Shown here one piece after another: positions 9,601 through 17,019 of a DNA stretch of 31,937 nucleotides. The stretch lies in IMG/VR virus record IMGVR_UViG_3300042445_000512, positions 1 through 31,937 of that record. One strand, written 5' to 3'. Below the pieces are notes generated by a model that saw only the letters and a list, made by a program, of their open reading frames with translations, was not told the origin of the DNA and searched no databases. Positions within the stretch are counted from its first letter, which is position 1, and each line of letters starts with the position of its first letter. Both the position numbers and the translations under genes were made by a program. Source of the stretch: a virus.

Positions 9601-12600
9601 GTTAAGGCAAGGGACTGAGTTGGAGACCGTAAAGTACAGGCGGGTAAACGAGCTACTCGACAAGCTCCCGCCCGAAACGTCCAGCGAGGCTCGGATAGAA
9701 GCGCGGAAGGCTGCGACTAATACTTTTAAGGAAACACCGGAAGGGGTAACCTTAGAGGAGCAAATTGATTTTGCGAGAGAAGGTCGAATGGATCGTATGG
9801 ATGAGATTGGCAGAAGCGTTAAAGCAATGCCAAACATCAAAGCCCTTTATGAGGAAGAATTCAGAATCGCTCAGGAGATTAGGGCGCTGCGTCAAAGGCC
9901 GAACCCGCAGTACGCAGTCCCCGACCTTCCTTTCAAGAAGACTCCGCAATGGACGGAGTTGAACTTAAAGCGCATACTTGAAGAAGCTGTCAAGCGTGGT
10001 GCGGAACGGGTAGTGCTGCCGCTGGGCAAACAGGCAGCGGATATGTTCTCGCTGCGAACGGTGGCAGATCGGTTGGATTGGAACGTGGACCCGGACGGAA
10101 GCACTGGCTCTTTGACTGTGTACAGAAACGGGCAAGAGGTGAGGCGCGAAGTCTTTATAGCACCCGAAGAACTCCCCGGAATGGTTGGCGCTGATGTTTC
10201 CGCACGTTTGATTGCCGATGGCCGTCTTGAAGGAGACGCCCTTGATGTTGGCGCACAGGGTATGACGGGCTACTACGAAGGCATCGTCCCAAAGACGGTT
10301 AAGGATTACGGAAAGAAACTCGGCGTCAAGATTGAAGTAGAGAAGGTGGGGCAAGGCGACAACGGCGGCATATCTCAGAGCGAGTACGACGAGGCTGTCT
10401 CACTCGGGTTGGCAAGAATGGCAGCAATCACGGACGAGCGTGTTGCTGCGCGCAACGCGATTGATTTACGCACCATGACTCCGCTAGAGTTTAACAGAGT
10501 CATTCGGGACATTGACACTCGCCTCAACGCTCAAAACGAAGAATTAAAATCTTTTGTTGCGGCCCGTGCAAAACGCCAAGAACAGGATCGGTTTGCCAAT
10601 AACCTCTCTTTCCGTATCACCCCAGAACTCAAGGCAGCGGTAGAGGCAGGACAGCCGTTGTACAGCGTGGGTACGGCTGGTGCATTGGCGCTTGGCGATG
10701 ACGAAGATAGCACCAACACGCAGCTTGGTATCCTTGGGGCACTGGCCCTTGGTGCAGCCACGCGAGGGGCTAAGGGTCAACTCCCTAAAGCCATCTCTAA
10801 GATTGCCCTTGGCGGGCTTGGCTACGGCCTCAGTCAGTCAGAAGACGAGAGACTTCAGGGGACAGGCAACGCCCTGATGGGGTTTGCTGCATACTCTCTG
10901 GTGCATGGCAAGGTCAAGCAGGGAGCCAAGTACACGGGGTCAAAGATTGCTGAAGAACTTGCCAAGTCTTCGGCTGGCCGCAAAACGCTTGATGAGATCA
11001 GCCTCGACATCCGCACCGATCCGCGCATCAAAGAAGTTGTAGAAGCGGTTGCTTTGCGGGACAGGGCAAAGATAGAAGCCACTGGCCGTGAGCTTGCGTC
11101 TGAAGCGCAGAAGCGTGGTCCTGTGTTTGAGCGGGTTGTGTCTGACATCCTTGATAAGGAGACGGTAGAAGCTGGCACGTTGTCTGCTGAAGACACGGCG
11201 CTTGCCGTGGCGTTTGCTCAGAAGATTGCTGACAACACACTTGGCCTACAGAAAGTAGGCGCTGGGCTTATCTCGGCTGACACCTATGCCAAGCGTGGGG
11301 CTGAATTCCTCCCTCGCCGCTATGCCAAGTACGAAGCTGGCGATGTCAACGATGTTGTTGTTCAGCACAAAGGCAAGACGTTCCGTATCGGTGGCGAGAA
11401 GATCAGAAACGACCTCCTGACCCGTGAGGAGCGGGATGCCCTTGGGGAAATCCGAGAGGTGTCCTATCGCATTGCCGATTACTTCGGGCGAGGGGCGCGG
11501 GACATTACTACGGCGCATTTGTTTCAAGCGTTAGCGGACATCCCCGGCGTCATCAACCCTGAGTATGTCAGCGCCGTTCGTGAGGCGGCTATTGGGGCTG
11601 ACTTGGCAAAGGTGGCACGGACGCCGACCAGAGGGTCTCGCGGCTCGCCAACTGCTGCCAGAGACGCGCTTCTTGCGGCTAATGCAGCCAAGGCCCGTGC
11701 CAAAGCATTGAGCGAACAGTTCAGGCGACCGGGGCAGGAGTACGTCACGTTGCCTGACACGCCGCAGCTTGGTGTGTTGCGGGGCGCTGTGGTACGGAAG
11801 GATGCGGCAGACTATTTGAACGACTTGCCTGACTTTAGATCGACGGTCAACAACTACGACAAGTTGTTGAAGTACTGGAAGACCATCAAGACGGTATTCA
11901 ATCCGTCTACGCACGTTTCCAACTTTGTTGCCAATATGCCACAGGCAATAATGGCCGGGTTGCCCTTCCAAGAATTCCCCATCGCTCTGCCCCGTGCAGT
12001 AAAAGACATTAAAGAGTATGGCCCCACCACGCGCTTCCTTGCAGAAGCGGGTGTGCTTGACCGTGCTTCCCCTACCTATGGGGATGTCCCGATGAAGGGG
12101 GTGGATCAGGATAAGACGGTGCTTCGTAGCATGATGAAGACCACGCGCCCAGAGACACGGGCTGCGCTGGAAGCACAGGGCTTGAAGCCGATGGGCACGG
12201 CAGAAGAAATGGCGCGGAAATTTGGCAGGGGAGTAGGGAGACTCTACTCAACAGGGGACGCAATCTTCCGTGTGGCGTTGTTCCAAAAGCTCACAAAGAA
12301 CGGGATGGGGCAAGAAGAGGCATTGGCAAAAGTGGTGGAGGCGTTCCCCGGCTACGATAGTCGGTCGCCGCTTATCAAAAAGGTAAAGTTCTTAAGCCCG
12401 TTTGTGATGTACCCCGTCAAGTACATCCCCCCGTTGTTGGACATGATTGCAGAAAACCCGTGGCGGTGGGCGCTGGTGGCGTCAACGTGGGCGGCAGTTG
12501 ACCAAGCAAGTCGTCGCAAGGCTGGCCCTGTCAACGAGATGGACTTGCCACCGAACCGCAGGTTTAGCAAGGCTGGGTATCTCCTCCCCGGATTGATTCA

Positions 12601-13225
12601 GGGAGAAGCCCTTGGCCTGAAGTCAGACCAAGTAGGGGAGCGCAAGATGATTGACATTGCGCGGTTTACGCCCCTTACCGCGTTGACTGGCTCAACCTCG
12701 CCGGGGAGTCCGATGTCTGCGGTGAGCGAAAACATCCCCGGCATCTTTCAGCCCAGCGGCCCGGCGCTTGATTTGGCAGCAATGGCAAAGGTAAATGCCG
12801 ATCCGTTCTCTGGCAGGCCGTTCATCAAACCGGGGGATGAGGGACTTGACATCCTCAAGAAGTTTACGGTTGGCTCTGTTTCAGGTGGGCGGTTTACACC
12901 CGGCTTTGCAGCAAACTTGGCGCTCCCAACAGTCCTCTCCTATCAAATCCCCAATGTTCTCAAAGACTTGTATTACGGGAACATCAACGATGCAAAGACC
13001 GATGCGCTTGGGCTAGTTGGGTTGCGCCCTGTTACTATTAAAGCTGGGCAGCAAGCGCAGTATGCGTTGGATGCGCGGGATCGAAAGATTGGCGATGTCA
13101 ACTCAACGCTTGACAAGGACTTGAAGGTTGCCAAAGACGTACTGGTTCGGAGAAAGCTCATCAACAAAGCGATGGAAAAACGTGCTCGCATCAATGCTGG
13201 GTATGTTAAATCACGCCAACGGTAG
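6626..13225 (+). CDS. Giant polyvalent internal virion protein (2199 aa)
   Basis: This is one uninterrupted frame of 6.6 kb. Residues about 478-585 read like a GNAT-type acyltransferase-like domain, with VGFALTPDGDMQNLF, then LDAFSGYLTDLYRQYGFVETG, then PDVVFMAY. Residues about 895-1240 contain the conserved block found in many large polyvalent phage proteins: HW near 898, NESQSDVHQEGRKKGY at about 926-942, VPDLPFKK near 1098 and GMTGYYEGIVPKTVKDYGKK at about 1212-1231. Glycine-zipper hydrophobic segments occur at about 195-230, 645-700 and 1348-1440. The C-terminal third has NPSTHVSNFVANMPQAIMAG (about 1758-1777) and a hydrophobic SPFVMYPVKYIPPLLDMIAE segment (about 1925-1945). Such proteins are usually packaged in the head and ejected, and may protect or modify DNA or cross the envelope. 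Enzyme activity is not shown here. Confidence 0.85.
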   Translation: MGNPFRPTSASNPNNPLNPKPQGNPFRTRVAPTPKVTDTAGYPSKAFSPLKIGAPSFQQFADAGAELPAAVTPLPKKKYDTAFAEDILQRRAKAQPAQPQTSYATSDIVGRLARTTKAEANRPVEQFQQQVLDVLKAPLYAARQAVPAVSGMAAPFVEGAYNLLGRPDIAEFTRKTQQDIEQSFAPQSAGEEVIGGGMRIAGALAPYMAAGSLRAPIAASAALTGIQSKAKGGSFVEFLGNYLDSDVINRIAASKYKVPADMVLDATLGLTFGSLDNTVNAFKAPGKARAALRAQGAEPFVQMSSLIREGIQSGALDAKAANPYLKAADKFAQQAKVRASLPLSGAGARAVDVVAGLGSSATQFGKNVASNVSNEAKLLGSVGSKLAEEATLRGARVSVPREAMEGDFNSSLRRAVESGDDAEIERLLTTQDEMLSKAQERIDYRVKGADDPVANQFIAMRNKSTRPGFLSPLAPEELVDKRVTLKHNGTVGFALTPDGDMQNLFNNGGPKGAAREVVFDGIRSGGKTLDAFSGYLTDLYRQYGFVETGRLKFNDEFAPAGWDVDVDGRPDVVFMAYRGGEPEDVVRARVFNPNLWIPEGPPSQYFDDYDAAANANKSAASTFQQSRTTGQNIGADAGTPLDAAGAVVRTAGSGGVGRALGAVGSVLPRTPAGQNIGSAALGAAFGATADKEDRLRGAGAGALVGLAASRGGGIGLSTRVVDDAVEAPFKAFSAGLRAIGNAAQDRGDAGYWLGVLAKGTRKAEIDDTRIGEWLAQQKGTITRANVSAALRERLPVLGSADRGYKVPTPTDQAPLPRDSYSTYAIPGAKTNYSELVTTAKPVQEGEVFVLRDGVTSDVISRHSTRGEAEAAALAAQAEGRQVYGQSIAAPDADVYRHSHWSGVDNPIVHTRVDERVVNGERVLVINESQSDVHQEGRKKGYKTPEAKKAYAQGEVLLDELRNQGNEARRVAEREKNRVVSEILSTDPTYRNLLRQGTELETVKYRRVNELLDKLPPETSSEARIEARKAATNTFKETPEGVTLEEQIDFAREGRMDRMDEIGRSVKAMPNIKALYEEEFRIAQEIRALRQRPNPQYAVPDLPFKKTPQWTELNLKRILEEAVKRGAERVVLPLGKQAADMFSLRTVADRLDWNVDPDGSTGSLTVYRNGQEVRREVFIAPEELPGMVGADVSARLIADGRLEGDALDVGAQGMTGYYEGIVPKTVKDYGKKLGVKIEVEKVGQGDNGGISQSEYDEAVSLGLARMAAITDERVAARNAIDLRTMTPLEFNRVIRDIDTRLNAQNEELKSFVAARAKRQEQDRFANNLSFRITPELKAAVEAGQPLYSVGTAGALALGDDEDSTNTQLGILGALALGAATRGAKGQLPKAISKIALGGLGYGLSQSEDERLQGTGNALMGFAAYSLVHGKVKQGAKYTGSKIAEELAKSSAGRKTLDEISLDIRTDPRIKEVVEAVALRDRAKIEATGRELASEAQKRGPVFERVVSDILDKETVEAGTLSAEDTALAVAFAQKIADNTLGLQKVGAGLISADTYAKRGAEFLPRRYAKYEAGDVNDVVVQHKGKTFRIGGEKIRNDLLTREERDALGEIREVSYRIADYFGRGARDITTAHLFQALADIPGVINPEYVSAVREAAIGADLAKVARTPTRGSRGSPTAARDALLAANAAKARAKALSEQFRRPGQEYVTLPDTPQLGVLRGAVVRKDAADYLNDLPDFRSTVNNYDKLLKYWKTIKTVFNPSTHVSNFVANMPQAIMAGLPFQEFPIALPRAVKDIKEYGPTTRFLAEAGVLDRASPTYGDVPMKGVDQDKTVLRSMMKTTRPETRAALEAQGLKPMGTAEEMARKFGRGVGRLYSTGDAIFRVALFQKLTKNGMGQEEALAKVVEAFPGYDSRSPLIKKVKFLSPFVMYPVKYIPPLLDMIAENPWRWALVASTWAAVDQASRRKAGPVNEMDLPPNRRFSKAGYLLPGLIQGEALGLKSDQVGERKMIDIARFTPLTALTGSTSPGSPMSAVSENIPGIFQPSGPALDLAAMAKVNADPFSGRPFIKPGDEGLDILKKFTVGSVSGGRFTPGFAANLALPTVLSYQIPNVLKDLYYGNINDAKTDALGLVGLRPVTIKAGQQAQYALDARDRKIGDVNSTLDKDLKVAKDVLVRRKLINKAMEKRARINAGYVKSRQR

Positions 13226-13234
13226 GAAGAAGCT

Positions 13235-13504
13235 ATGACCGCTGAAACCAGTACGGCCCTCCTCATCGGCGCAGCCTCCGCTGCTGGCACGGCAGCGGTG
13301 CAGTCGAGTACACTGGGCGGCGTCCCGATTGCCCTGATCTCTGGGGTGGTCGGCGTGGCGGTGTCGTGGGGGATGATGCGGGTGACAGTCAAAACCGTGG
13401 AGCGGGATGTGGCATCCATGCATCAAGACATCCGAGACATCTATATGCTGACCCGTGACATCAGTGATCGGGTTAGCAAGATGGAAGGGAGGGCAGAGAA
13501 GTGA
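13235..13504 (+). CDS. Holin-like membrane protein
   Basis: The protein has 89 residues. Residues about 29-49 form a convincing membrane span (GGVPIALISGVVGVAVSWGM), with a weaker hydrophobic stretch at about 8-24. Residues 50-86 are a charged, coiled-coil-like tail with regularly spaced Val, Ile, Met and Leu. That arrangement, and its position overlapping the endolysin gene by four bases (GTGA), fits a phage holin or XhlA-like membrane anchor. It would permeabilise the inner membrane so the endolysin can reach the cell wall. Sequence similarity to a particular holin family was not recognised, so the role rests on topology and neighbour. Confidence 0.65.
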   Translation: MTAETSTALLIGAASAAGTAAVQSSTLGGVPIALISGVVGVAVSWGMMRVTVKTVERDVASMHQDIRDIYMLTRDISDRVSKMEGRAEK

Positions 13505-14013
13505 AGCTGCCCCTCCCTCCTGCTGAAGTCCCTGTGCAGTCTGGCGTCACCGTGCTGGCCCCGTTCTTTCGTGAAGCGGTGGAACGGGTGGTTGCCGACA
13601 TGAAGGCGTGGGGCTACACCCCGCAAGTCTTTGAGACGATGCGGACCAACGAACGGCAAGAATTCCTCTACGGCTTTGGCCGCACCTACGACGATGGCCG
13701 TGGGGTGGTCACGCACAGCCAGAGCGCCGACGACACATGGCATGGCTATGGCTTGGCCGTGGACATCATCTGTGTGCGGAACAAGTGGAACGCTGGCCCC
13801 CACTTCTGGAACGTGCTAGGGACTTCGGCCCGTAGGCATGGGCTAGTGTGGGGCGGGGACTGGAATAGCAACTGGTCGATCAACGACGAGAACTTCTCTG
13901 ACCGTCCACACATTCAGTGGGGTGCATCCCGGAGAAGTCCCTCGGCCAAGGCCGTCGAACTACGGGCGAAGGGTGGACTCATCGCCGTGTGGAGTACGGT
14001 CGCTGCGATGTAG
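13501..14013 (+). CDS. Endolysin, M15-type peptidase (L-alanyl-D-glutamate or VanY-like)
   Basis: The start is GTG overlapping the TGA of the holin-like gene. The 170-residue product matches the zinc peptidase pattern of family M15. Metal ligands are likely H81 and D88 in WHGYGLAVD and H137 in RPHIQW. ARRHGLVWGGDW (110-121) is the usual phrase before the last ligand in such endolysins. The usual SxH is TxH here (T79). These enzymes cut peptide bonds in peptidoglycan stem peptides to release progeny. There is no signal peptide, consistent with export through a holin. It is the last gene before a terminator. Confidence 0.88.
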   Translation: MKLPLPPAEVPVQSGVTVLAPFFREAVERVVADMKAWGYTPQVFETMRTNERQEFLYGFGRTYDDGRGVVTHSQSADDTWHGYGLAVDIICVRNKWNAGPHFWNVLGTSARRHGLVWGGDWNSNWSINDENFSDRPHIQWGASRRSPSAKAVELRAKGGLIAVWSTVAAM

Positions 14014-14033
14014 CTGCTCATCTTATAGAGAGA

Positions 14034-14070
14034 GAAACCCCCGTGGCTCACGCTACGGGGTTTTCTTTTT
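14034..14070 (+). terminator. Rho-independent terminator after the lysis genes
   Basis: The hairpin has arms AAACCCCCGT and ACGGGGTTTT around a short GGCTCACGCT-derived loop, followed by TTTTCTTTTT. It begins about 20 bases after the endolysin stop and closes the tail, internal-protein and lysis operon. Confidence 0.88.
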
Positions 14071-14078
14071 GCACCCCC

Positions 14079-14107
14079 TTGCGCCCGTAGTCAACCATAT
14101 ATATCAT
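14079..14107 (+). promoter_or_regulatory. Possible sigma70-like promoter for the replication operon
   Basis: TTGCGC (14079-14084), a 17-base spacer and TATCAT (14102-14107) precede the first replication-region gene by about 45 bases. The -35 match is weak (3 of 6) and the -10 match is 5 of 6. It lies just after a terminator, where a new promoter is expected. Confidence 0.4.
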
Positions 14108-14129
14108 TGCCTCTCACCAAGTAGTCAAC
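14087..14129 (+). repeat. Paired GTAGTCAAC boxes (operator-like direct repeat)
   Basis: The 9-mer GTAGTCAAC occurs at 14087-14095 and again at 14121-14129, 34 bp apart. The two copies flank the candidate -10 element. A spacing of about three helical turns and this location suggest binding sites for a regulator of the replication operon. Confidence 0.55.
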
Positions 14130-14151
14130 GACACAACCCACCGAGGATCGT

Positions 14152-14619
14152 ATGATTCACAAGCTCGCAAATGGACCCTGTACGCTGGAAATTTCCGCAG
14201 CTATCCCCAGCGAAGGGAACTTTGGTCCGCAGGTTTGCTTCATTGGGACGGATGGCACGTCGGTGTATGTCAACGACTCCCCCGCCAAGCGTGGGCTGGA
14301 ACGCCTCTCGCTCGACATCGACACGGTGATCGGCCAGACGATCCGGTTCAGTCAGGTCAAGAAGGATGGCAAGACGTTCACCAATCTGGATCGTGCTGGC
14401 GAGGGCACTGCCGAGACGCCTCCTCCGGTTGCTCATCTGGCTGTGCCTGCTGCACCGAAAGCCCCGGTTGACCTTGCTGCCCTCGCCGTGCTGTACAGCG
14501 AGTGCTTCGCCATTGCGATGGCAACGTTGGGTGTGAAGTGCGAAGAGGCGGGTGTCCCGTATGACGCCGCTGCTTTGCAGTCTGCTGCCGCTACCCTGTT
14601 CATCCGAGCCGCCCGATGA
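14152..14619 (+). CDS. Putative OB-fold, ssDNA-binding-like replication protein
   Basis: The N-terminal ~85 residues of this 155-residue protein alternate in a beta pattern (for example QVCFIGTDGTSVYVNDS, and GQTIRFSQVKKDGKTFTNL), consistent with an OB fold. An Ala/Pro linker follows at about 88-108. The last 45 residues are helical and end in ATLFIRAAR, a tail I have seen in small phage proteins encoded at the head of replication operons. It is the first gene of the operon and overlaps the next by four bases. Single-stranded DNA binding is a reasonable hypothesis but no diagnostic residue proves it. Confidence 0.6.
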   Translation: MIHKLANGPCTLEISAAIPSEGNFGPQVCFIGTDGTSVYVNDSPAKRGLERLSLDIDTVIGQTIRFSQVKKDGKTFTNLDRAGEGTAETPPPVAHLAVPAAPKAPVDLAALAVLYSECFAIAMATLGVKCEEAGVPYDAAALQSAAATLFIRAAR

Positions 14620-14810
14620 CCGAACTCACGGTTCTTCTGGACACGGCAGAAGCTGCCGCCTACCTCCGCATGGCAAAGCAAACGCTGGCAAAGTGGAGGA
14701 GTCAGGGCCGTGGTCCGCACTTTGTTCGTATTGGCGGGGCGGTCTTCTACCGCCACTCTGAGCTTGACCAGTTTGTCGAAGCTGGCGTCACCTCACCGGA
14801 GAAGAAGTAA
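14616..14810 (+). CDS. Excisionase/AlpA-type helix-turn-helix protein
   Basis: This is a 64-residue single-domain DNA-binding protein of the MerR-like HTH_17 type. LLDTAEAAAYLRMAKQTLAKWR is the helix-turn-helix, and GPHFVRIGGAVFYRHSELDQFV is the wing and following helix typical of excisionase and AlpA-like proteins. It overlaps the preceding gene (ATGA) and the following one (TAATG). No integrase is present in the window, so a transcriptional role, perhaps at the GTAGTCAAC boxes upstream of the operon, is as likely as excision; the target is inference. Confidence 0.8.
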   Translation: MTELTVLLDTAEAAAYLRMAKQTLAKWRSQGRGPHFVRIGGAVFYRHSELDQFVEAGVTSPEKK

Positions 14811-14986
14811 TGGAGCCGCTGTCAACCGCCGACATGGCCGCTGAGTGCGTTACCCGCGACACGAAAGGGCGGGTGACCTCCACCACCGCTATCGCTATCC
14901 CCGCTGGCCTGAGCCACGACGAAGCCGTGGGGTTTGTACGGCGTTGGAACCAGCACGAAATCGCCCAGTTCGTCACCTACAAGTGA
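14810..14986 (+). CDS. Small hypothetical protein (58 aa)
   Basis: A short frame begins at the ATG overlapping the previous stop (TAATG) and ends eight bases before the next start. The product starts MEPLSTADMAAECVTRDTKG and includes a helix-like segment GLSHDEAVGFVRRWNQHEI. It is not recognised. The tight coupling on both sides and absence of another gene here support it as real. Confidence 0.6.
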   Translation: MEPLSTADMAAECVTRDTKGRVTSTTAIAIPAGLSHDEAVGFVRRWNQHEIAQFVTYK

Positions 14987-14993
14987 GGAGTTT

Positions 14994-15242
14994 ATGAACC
15001 AGCACATCACGATCAATATGTCGCCTGAGATGTTTGCCGTCTTGACGGGCCTGACGGGCCTCGCCGTGGCGGTCATGCAGAACGATCAGGAAATCGCGCA
15101 GGGATTTGCCACCATGTTGTCAGACCCTGAGATGGAACCCGTGGCAAAGGAGATTATCGACCTCCTCCAGTCCATTACCCGCGATGTCATGGACGGGCAG
15201 TCTGGTCCTGTCCCGTCTCCCAAAATCCAGATCGTCAGCTAA
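14994..15242 (+). CDS. Small hypothetical protein (82 aa)
   Basis: The ATG at 14994 follows GTGAGGAGTTT, giving a good ribosome binding site; the frame is open upstream but without one. The product is acidic and helical, with a hydrophobic stretch MFAVLTGLTGLAVAVMQND at about residues 13-31 and an amphipathic segment with repeated acidic residues after it. It could be a small membrane-associated or oligomeric helper, but no family was recognised. It overlaps the nuclease gene by one base (TAATG), so it is probably translated together with it. Confidence 0.65.
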   Translation: MNQHITINMSPEMFAVLTGLTGLAVAVMQNDQEIAQGFATMLSDPEMEPVAKEIIDLLQSITRDVMDGQSGPVPSPKIQIVS

Positions 15243-16087
15243 TGGGCAAGATCACCAATATGCATGGGCTTCCACAGTCTATCGTGGATGCGGTGACCAA
15301 CGATCCCTACGTCGGCGGGGGGGACATCAGCACCACCAAGTTGATCGACTCCCCGCAGATTCGGGTGTTGGGTGGCAAGCACAAGGATGACCTCTCCGTC
15401 GATGTGTCGGAGCGGGTGTGGGCACTGTTGGGGCAAGCGGTTCACACGATCCTTGAACGGGCTGGCCTGAAGGAAGAAGGCATGGTGGTCGAGGAACGGC
15501 TCTTTGCCACGGTCAACGGCTGGCAAGTCAGCGGTCAGGTAGACCGGATGCACCTCGGCCTTACCAAACTGTCTGACTATAAGGTCACGACCACATACAA
15601 AAAGAACGGCAGCGATAGTTGGACACGGCAACTCAACGTGTTGCGGTGGCTTGCCCATAAGAACGGGCACAAGATCAACCAGTTGGAAGTGATTGGTATC
15701 TTCCGTGACTGGCGCAAGACGGAAGCCGAGCGGGACATGAGCTATCCGCAAGCAGCGATCATGGCAATCCCTGTCCCGCTGTGGAGTCTAGAGGACACAG
15801 AGGAGTACATCCGAGAGCGGGTGTATATGCACCAAGCGGCAAGCCGTGGCGAGGAGGTGCCGTGTACCGACGAGGAGCGGTGGTTCAGTGGCAACAAGTA
15901 TGCACTGACCAAGCATGGGGCCAAACGTGCCACCCGAGTAAGTGATAACGCTGCGGATTTTGATGGCGCAGATTTGACAGAGTACAACGTCGAGACTCGG
16001 GTGGGTGAGTACAAACGGTGCGAGCATTACTGCGATGTCAGATTGTTTTGCAAGCAGCGCCTAACAACGGGAGGGAAGGGTGAGTAG
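15242..16087 (+). CDS. Cas4/RecB-like PD-(D/E)XK nuclease with iron-sulfur cysteines
   Basis: The 281-residue protein has the hallmarks of a Cas4- or AddB-type exonuclease. H68 lies in LLGQAVHTILE; the catalytic acid D101 is in SGQVDRM; D112 and K114 are in SDYKVTT; Q130 lies in RQLNVLRW. Four cysteines, C208 and then C260, C264 and C270 in CEHYCDVRLFC, are placed to hold a 4Fe-4S cluster. Such enzymes resect DNA ends for recombination and replication. No Cas1 or Cas2 and no CRISPR array are nearby, so a role in phage DNA processing is preferred over CRISPR adaptation. Confidence 0.85.
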   Translation: MGKITNMHGLPQSIVDAVTNDPYVGGGDISTTKLIDSPQIRVLGGKHKDDLSVDVSERVWALLGQAVHTILERAGLKEEGMVVEERLFATVNGWQVSGQVDRMHLGLTKLSDYKVTTTYKKNGSDSWTRQLNVLRWLAHKNGHKINQLEVIGIFRDWRKTEAERDMSYPQAAIMAIPVPLWSLEDTEEYIRERVYMHQAASRGEEVPCTDEERWFSGNKYALTKHGAKRATRVSDNAADFDGADLTEYNVETRVGEYKRCEHYCDVRLFCKQRLTTGGKGE

Positions 16088-16319
16088 AGCAAGCAAGAAG
16101 GAAGAAGAGGAGATGAACAGACACCGTGGCAATCAACCCAACTGGCCTAAGCGGGATAAGGTGATTGACCTGTACGATTCAGGGCTGAGTATGCGAGCCG
16201 TCGCTGCGGAGATGGGCGTCTCGCACCAAGCCATCCATCGGATGCTCTGGAGAGCGGGGCACCCACGACGGATGCGGGGTGGGAATACGGGGAGCCATAG
16301 CCGACACGCCAAAAAATAA
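16080..16319 (+). CDS. Small helix-turn-helix protein
   Basis: The 79-residue product is basic. PKRDKVIDLYDSGLSMRAVAAEMGVSHQAIHRMLWRAG contains a clear helix-turn-helix of the resolvase/homeodomain-like type. The frame starts with a GTG that overlaps the nuclease gene by eight bases and follows GGGAGGGAAGG. An ATG at 16113, with GAGGAG directly against it, would give 68 residues and is an alternative. DNA binding is likely; whether it regulates the operon or takes part in replication cannot be told. Confidence 0.7.
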   Translation: MSRASKKEEEEMNRHRGNQPNWPKRDKVIDLYDSGLSMRAVAAEMGVSHQAIHRMLWRAGHPRRMRGGNTGSHSRHAKK

Positions 16320-16338
16320 AAGAGAGGAGAGAAACATT

Positions 16339-17019
16339 ATGCCGTACCTGAGTATCATCCCCGCCGCCGCCGTTGCTGATGGTCGATTGTCAGACACACA
16401 CATCCGTGTGCTGTGCGCCATTGGGACGCACACCAACAAACTTGGCGGCAACGTCTGGGCCAGCGTTGGAACACTGGCAAAGGAAAGCAACCTGTCTGAG
16501 CGGACGGTGCAGCGTTCAGTGCTGGCGCTGGTCGAGTGCGGGTATATCACCCGTACTGAAAGGATCGGGCGCACGAACTTGTACGAGGTGTCATTGCAGT
16601 CACCCCACCCCGTCACGGTAGTCGCCCCTCCCCCGTCAGCCGAGTCACCCAAACGACTCAAAGAACGATATACCCTAACGAATGACGACAAAGAATGTCT
16701 GTCGTACTGCTGGGCTACGTTCCCAAAGCGCGATGTGGCATCACCGTACCCGCCATTTATGGCAGCGTACCGTGACCTCCGCATGGAAGGGGTATCGTGC
16801 GATGATCTGGCGACGGCTGCGCTGACGTACAAAGCCTACGTCTCAAAGAATCAAGTCGATCAGAAGTTTGTGAAGACGATTCATCGGTTCTATGCGGACG
16901 GATCATGGAAGTCGTACTGCACCAAGCTGGTCGAAGGCCGCACCCGCGAGGAGTGGGCACGATCAGGGCAGGATGTCGCTGAGTTTGACCGTCTTTCAGG
17001 AGGGACTCATGTCGCATAA
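16339..17019 (+). CDS. Winged-helix replication initiator-like protein
   Basis: The ATG at 16339 follows AGAGGAGAGAAAC; the longer open frame lacks a better signal. Residues about 15-85 form a winged helix: LSDTHIRVLCAIGTHTNK, then LAKESNLSERTVQRSVLALV, then GYITRTERIG. This is the pattern of HTH_36 and RepA-like replication proteins, in which the domain binds origin DNA. The C-terminal ~120 residues are helical and carry WATFPKRDVASPYPPFMAAY and a final W-rich segment, similar to the DnaD-type loader tails seen in phage initiators. It lies just upstream of the primase-helicase, so origin binding or helicase loading is likely. Confidence 0.7.
   Translation: MPYLSIIPAAAVADGRLSDTHIRVLCAIGTHTNKLGGNVWASVGTLAKESNLSERTVQRSVLALVECGYITRTERIGRTNLYEVSLQSPHPVTVVAPPPSAESPKRLKERYTLTNDDKECLSYCWATFPKRDVASPYPPFMAAYRDLRMEGVSCDDLATAALTYKAYVSKNQVDQKFVKTIHRFYADGSWKSYCTKLVEGRTREEWARSGQDVAEFDRLSGGTHVA

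Noticed and set aside
14616-14810. Evidence for lysogeny from an excisionase-like protein
   Set aside because: The fold is also used by plain regulators, and no integrase, attachment site or repressor was found in the window.
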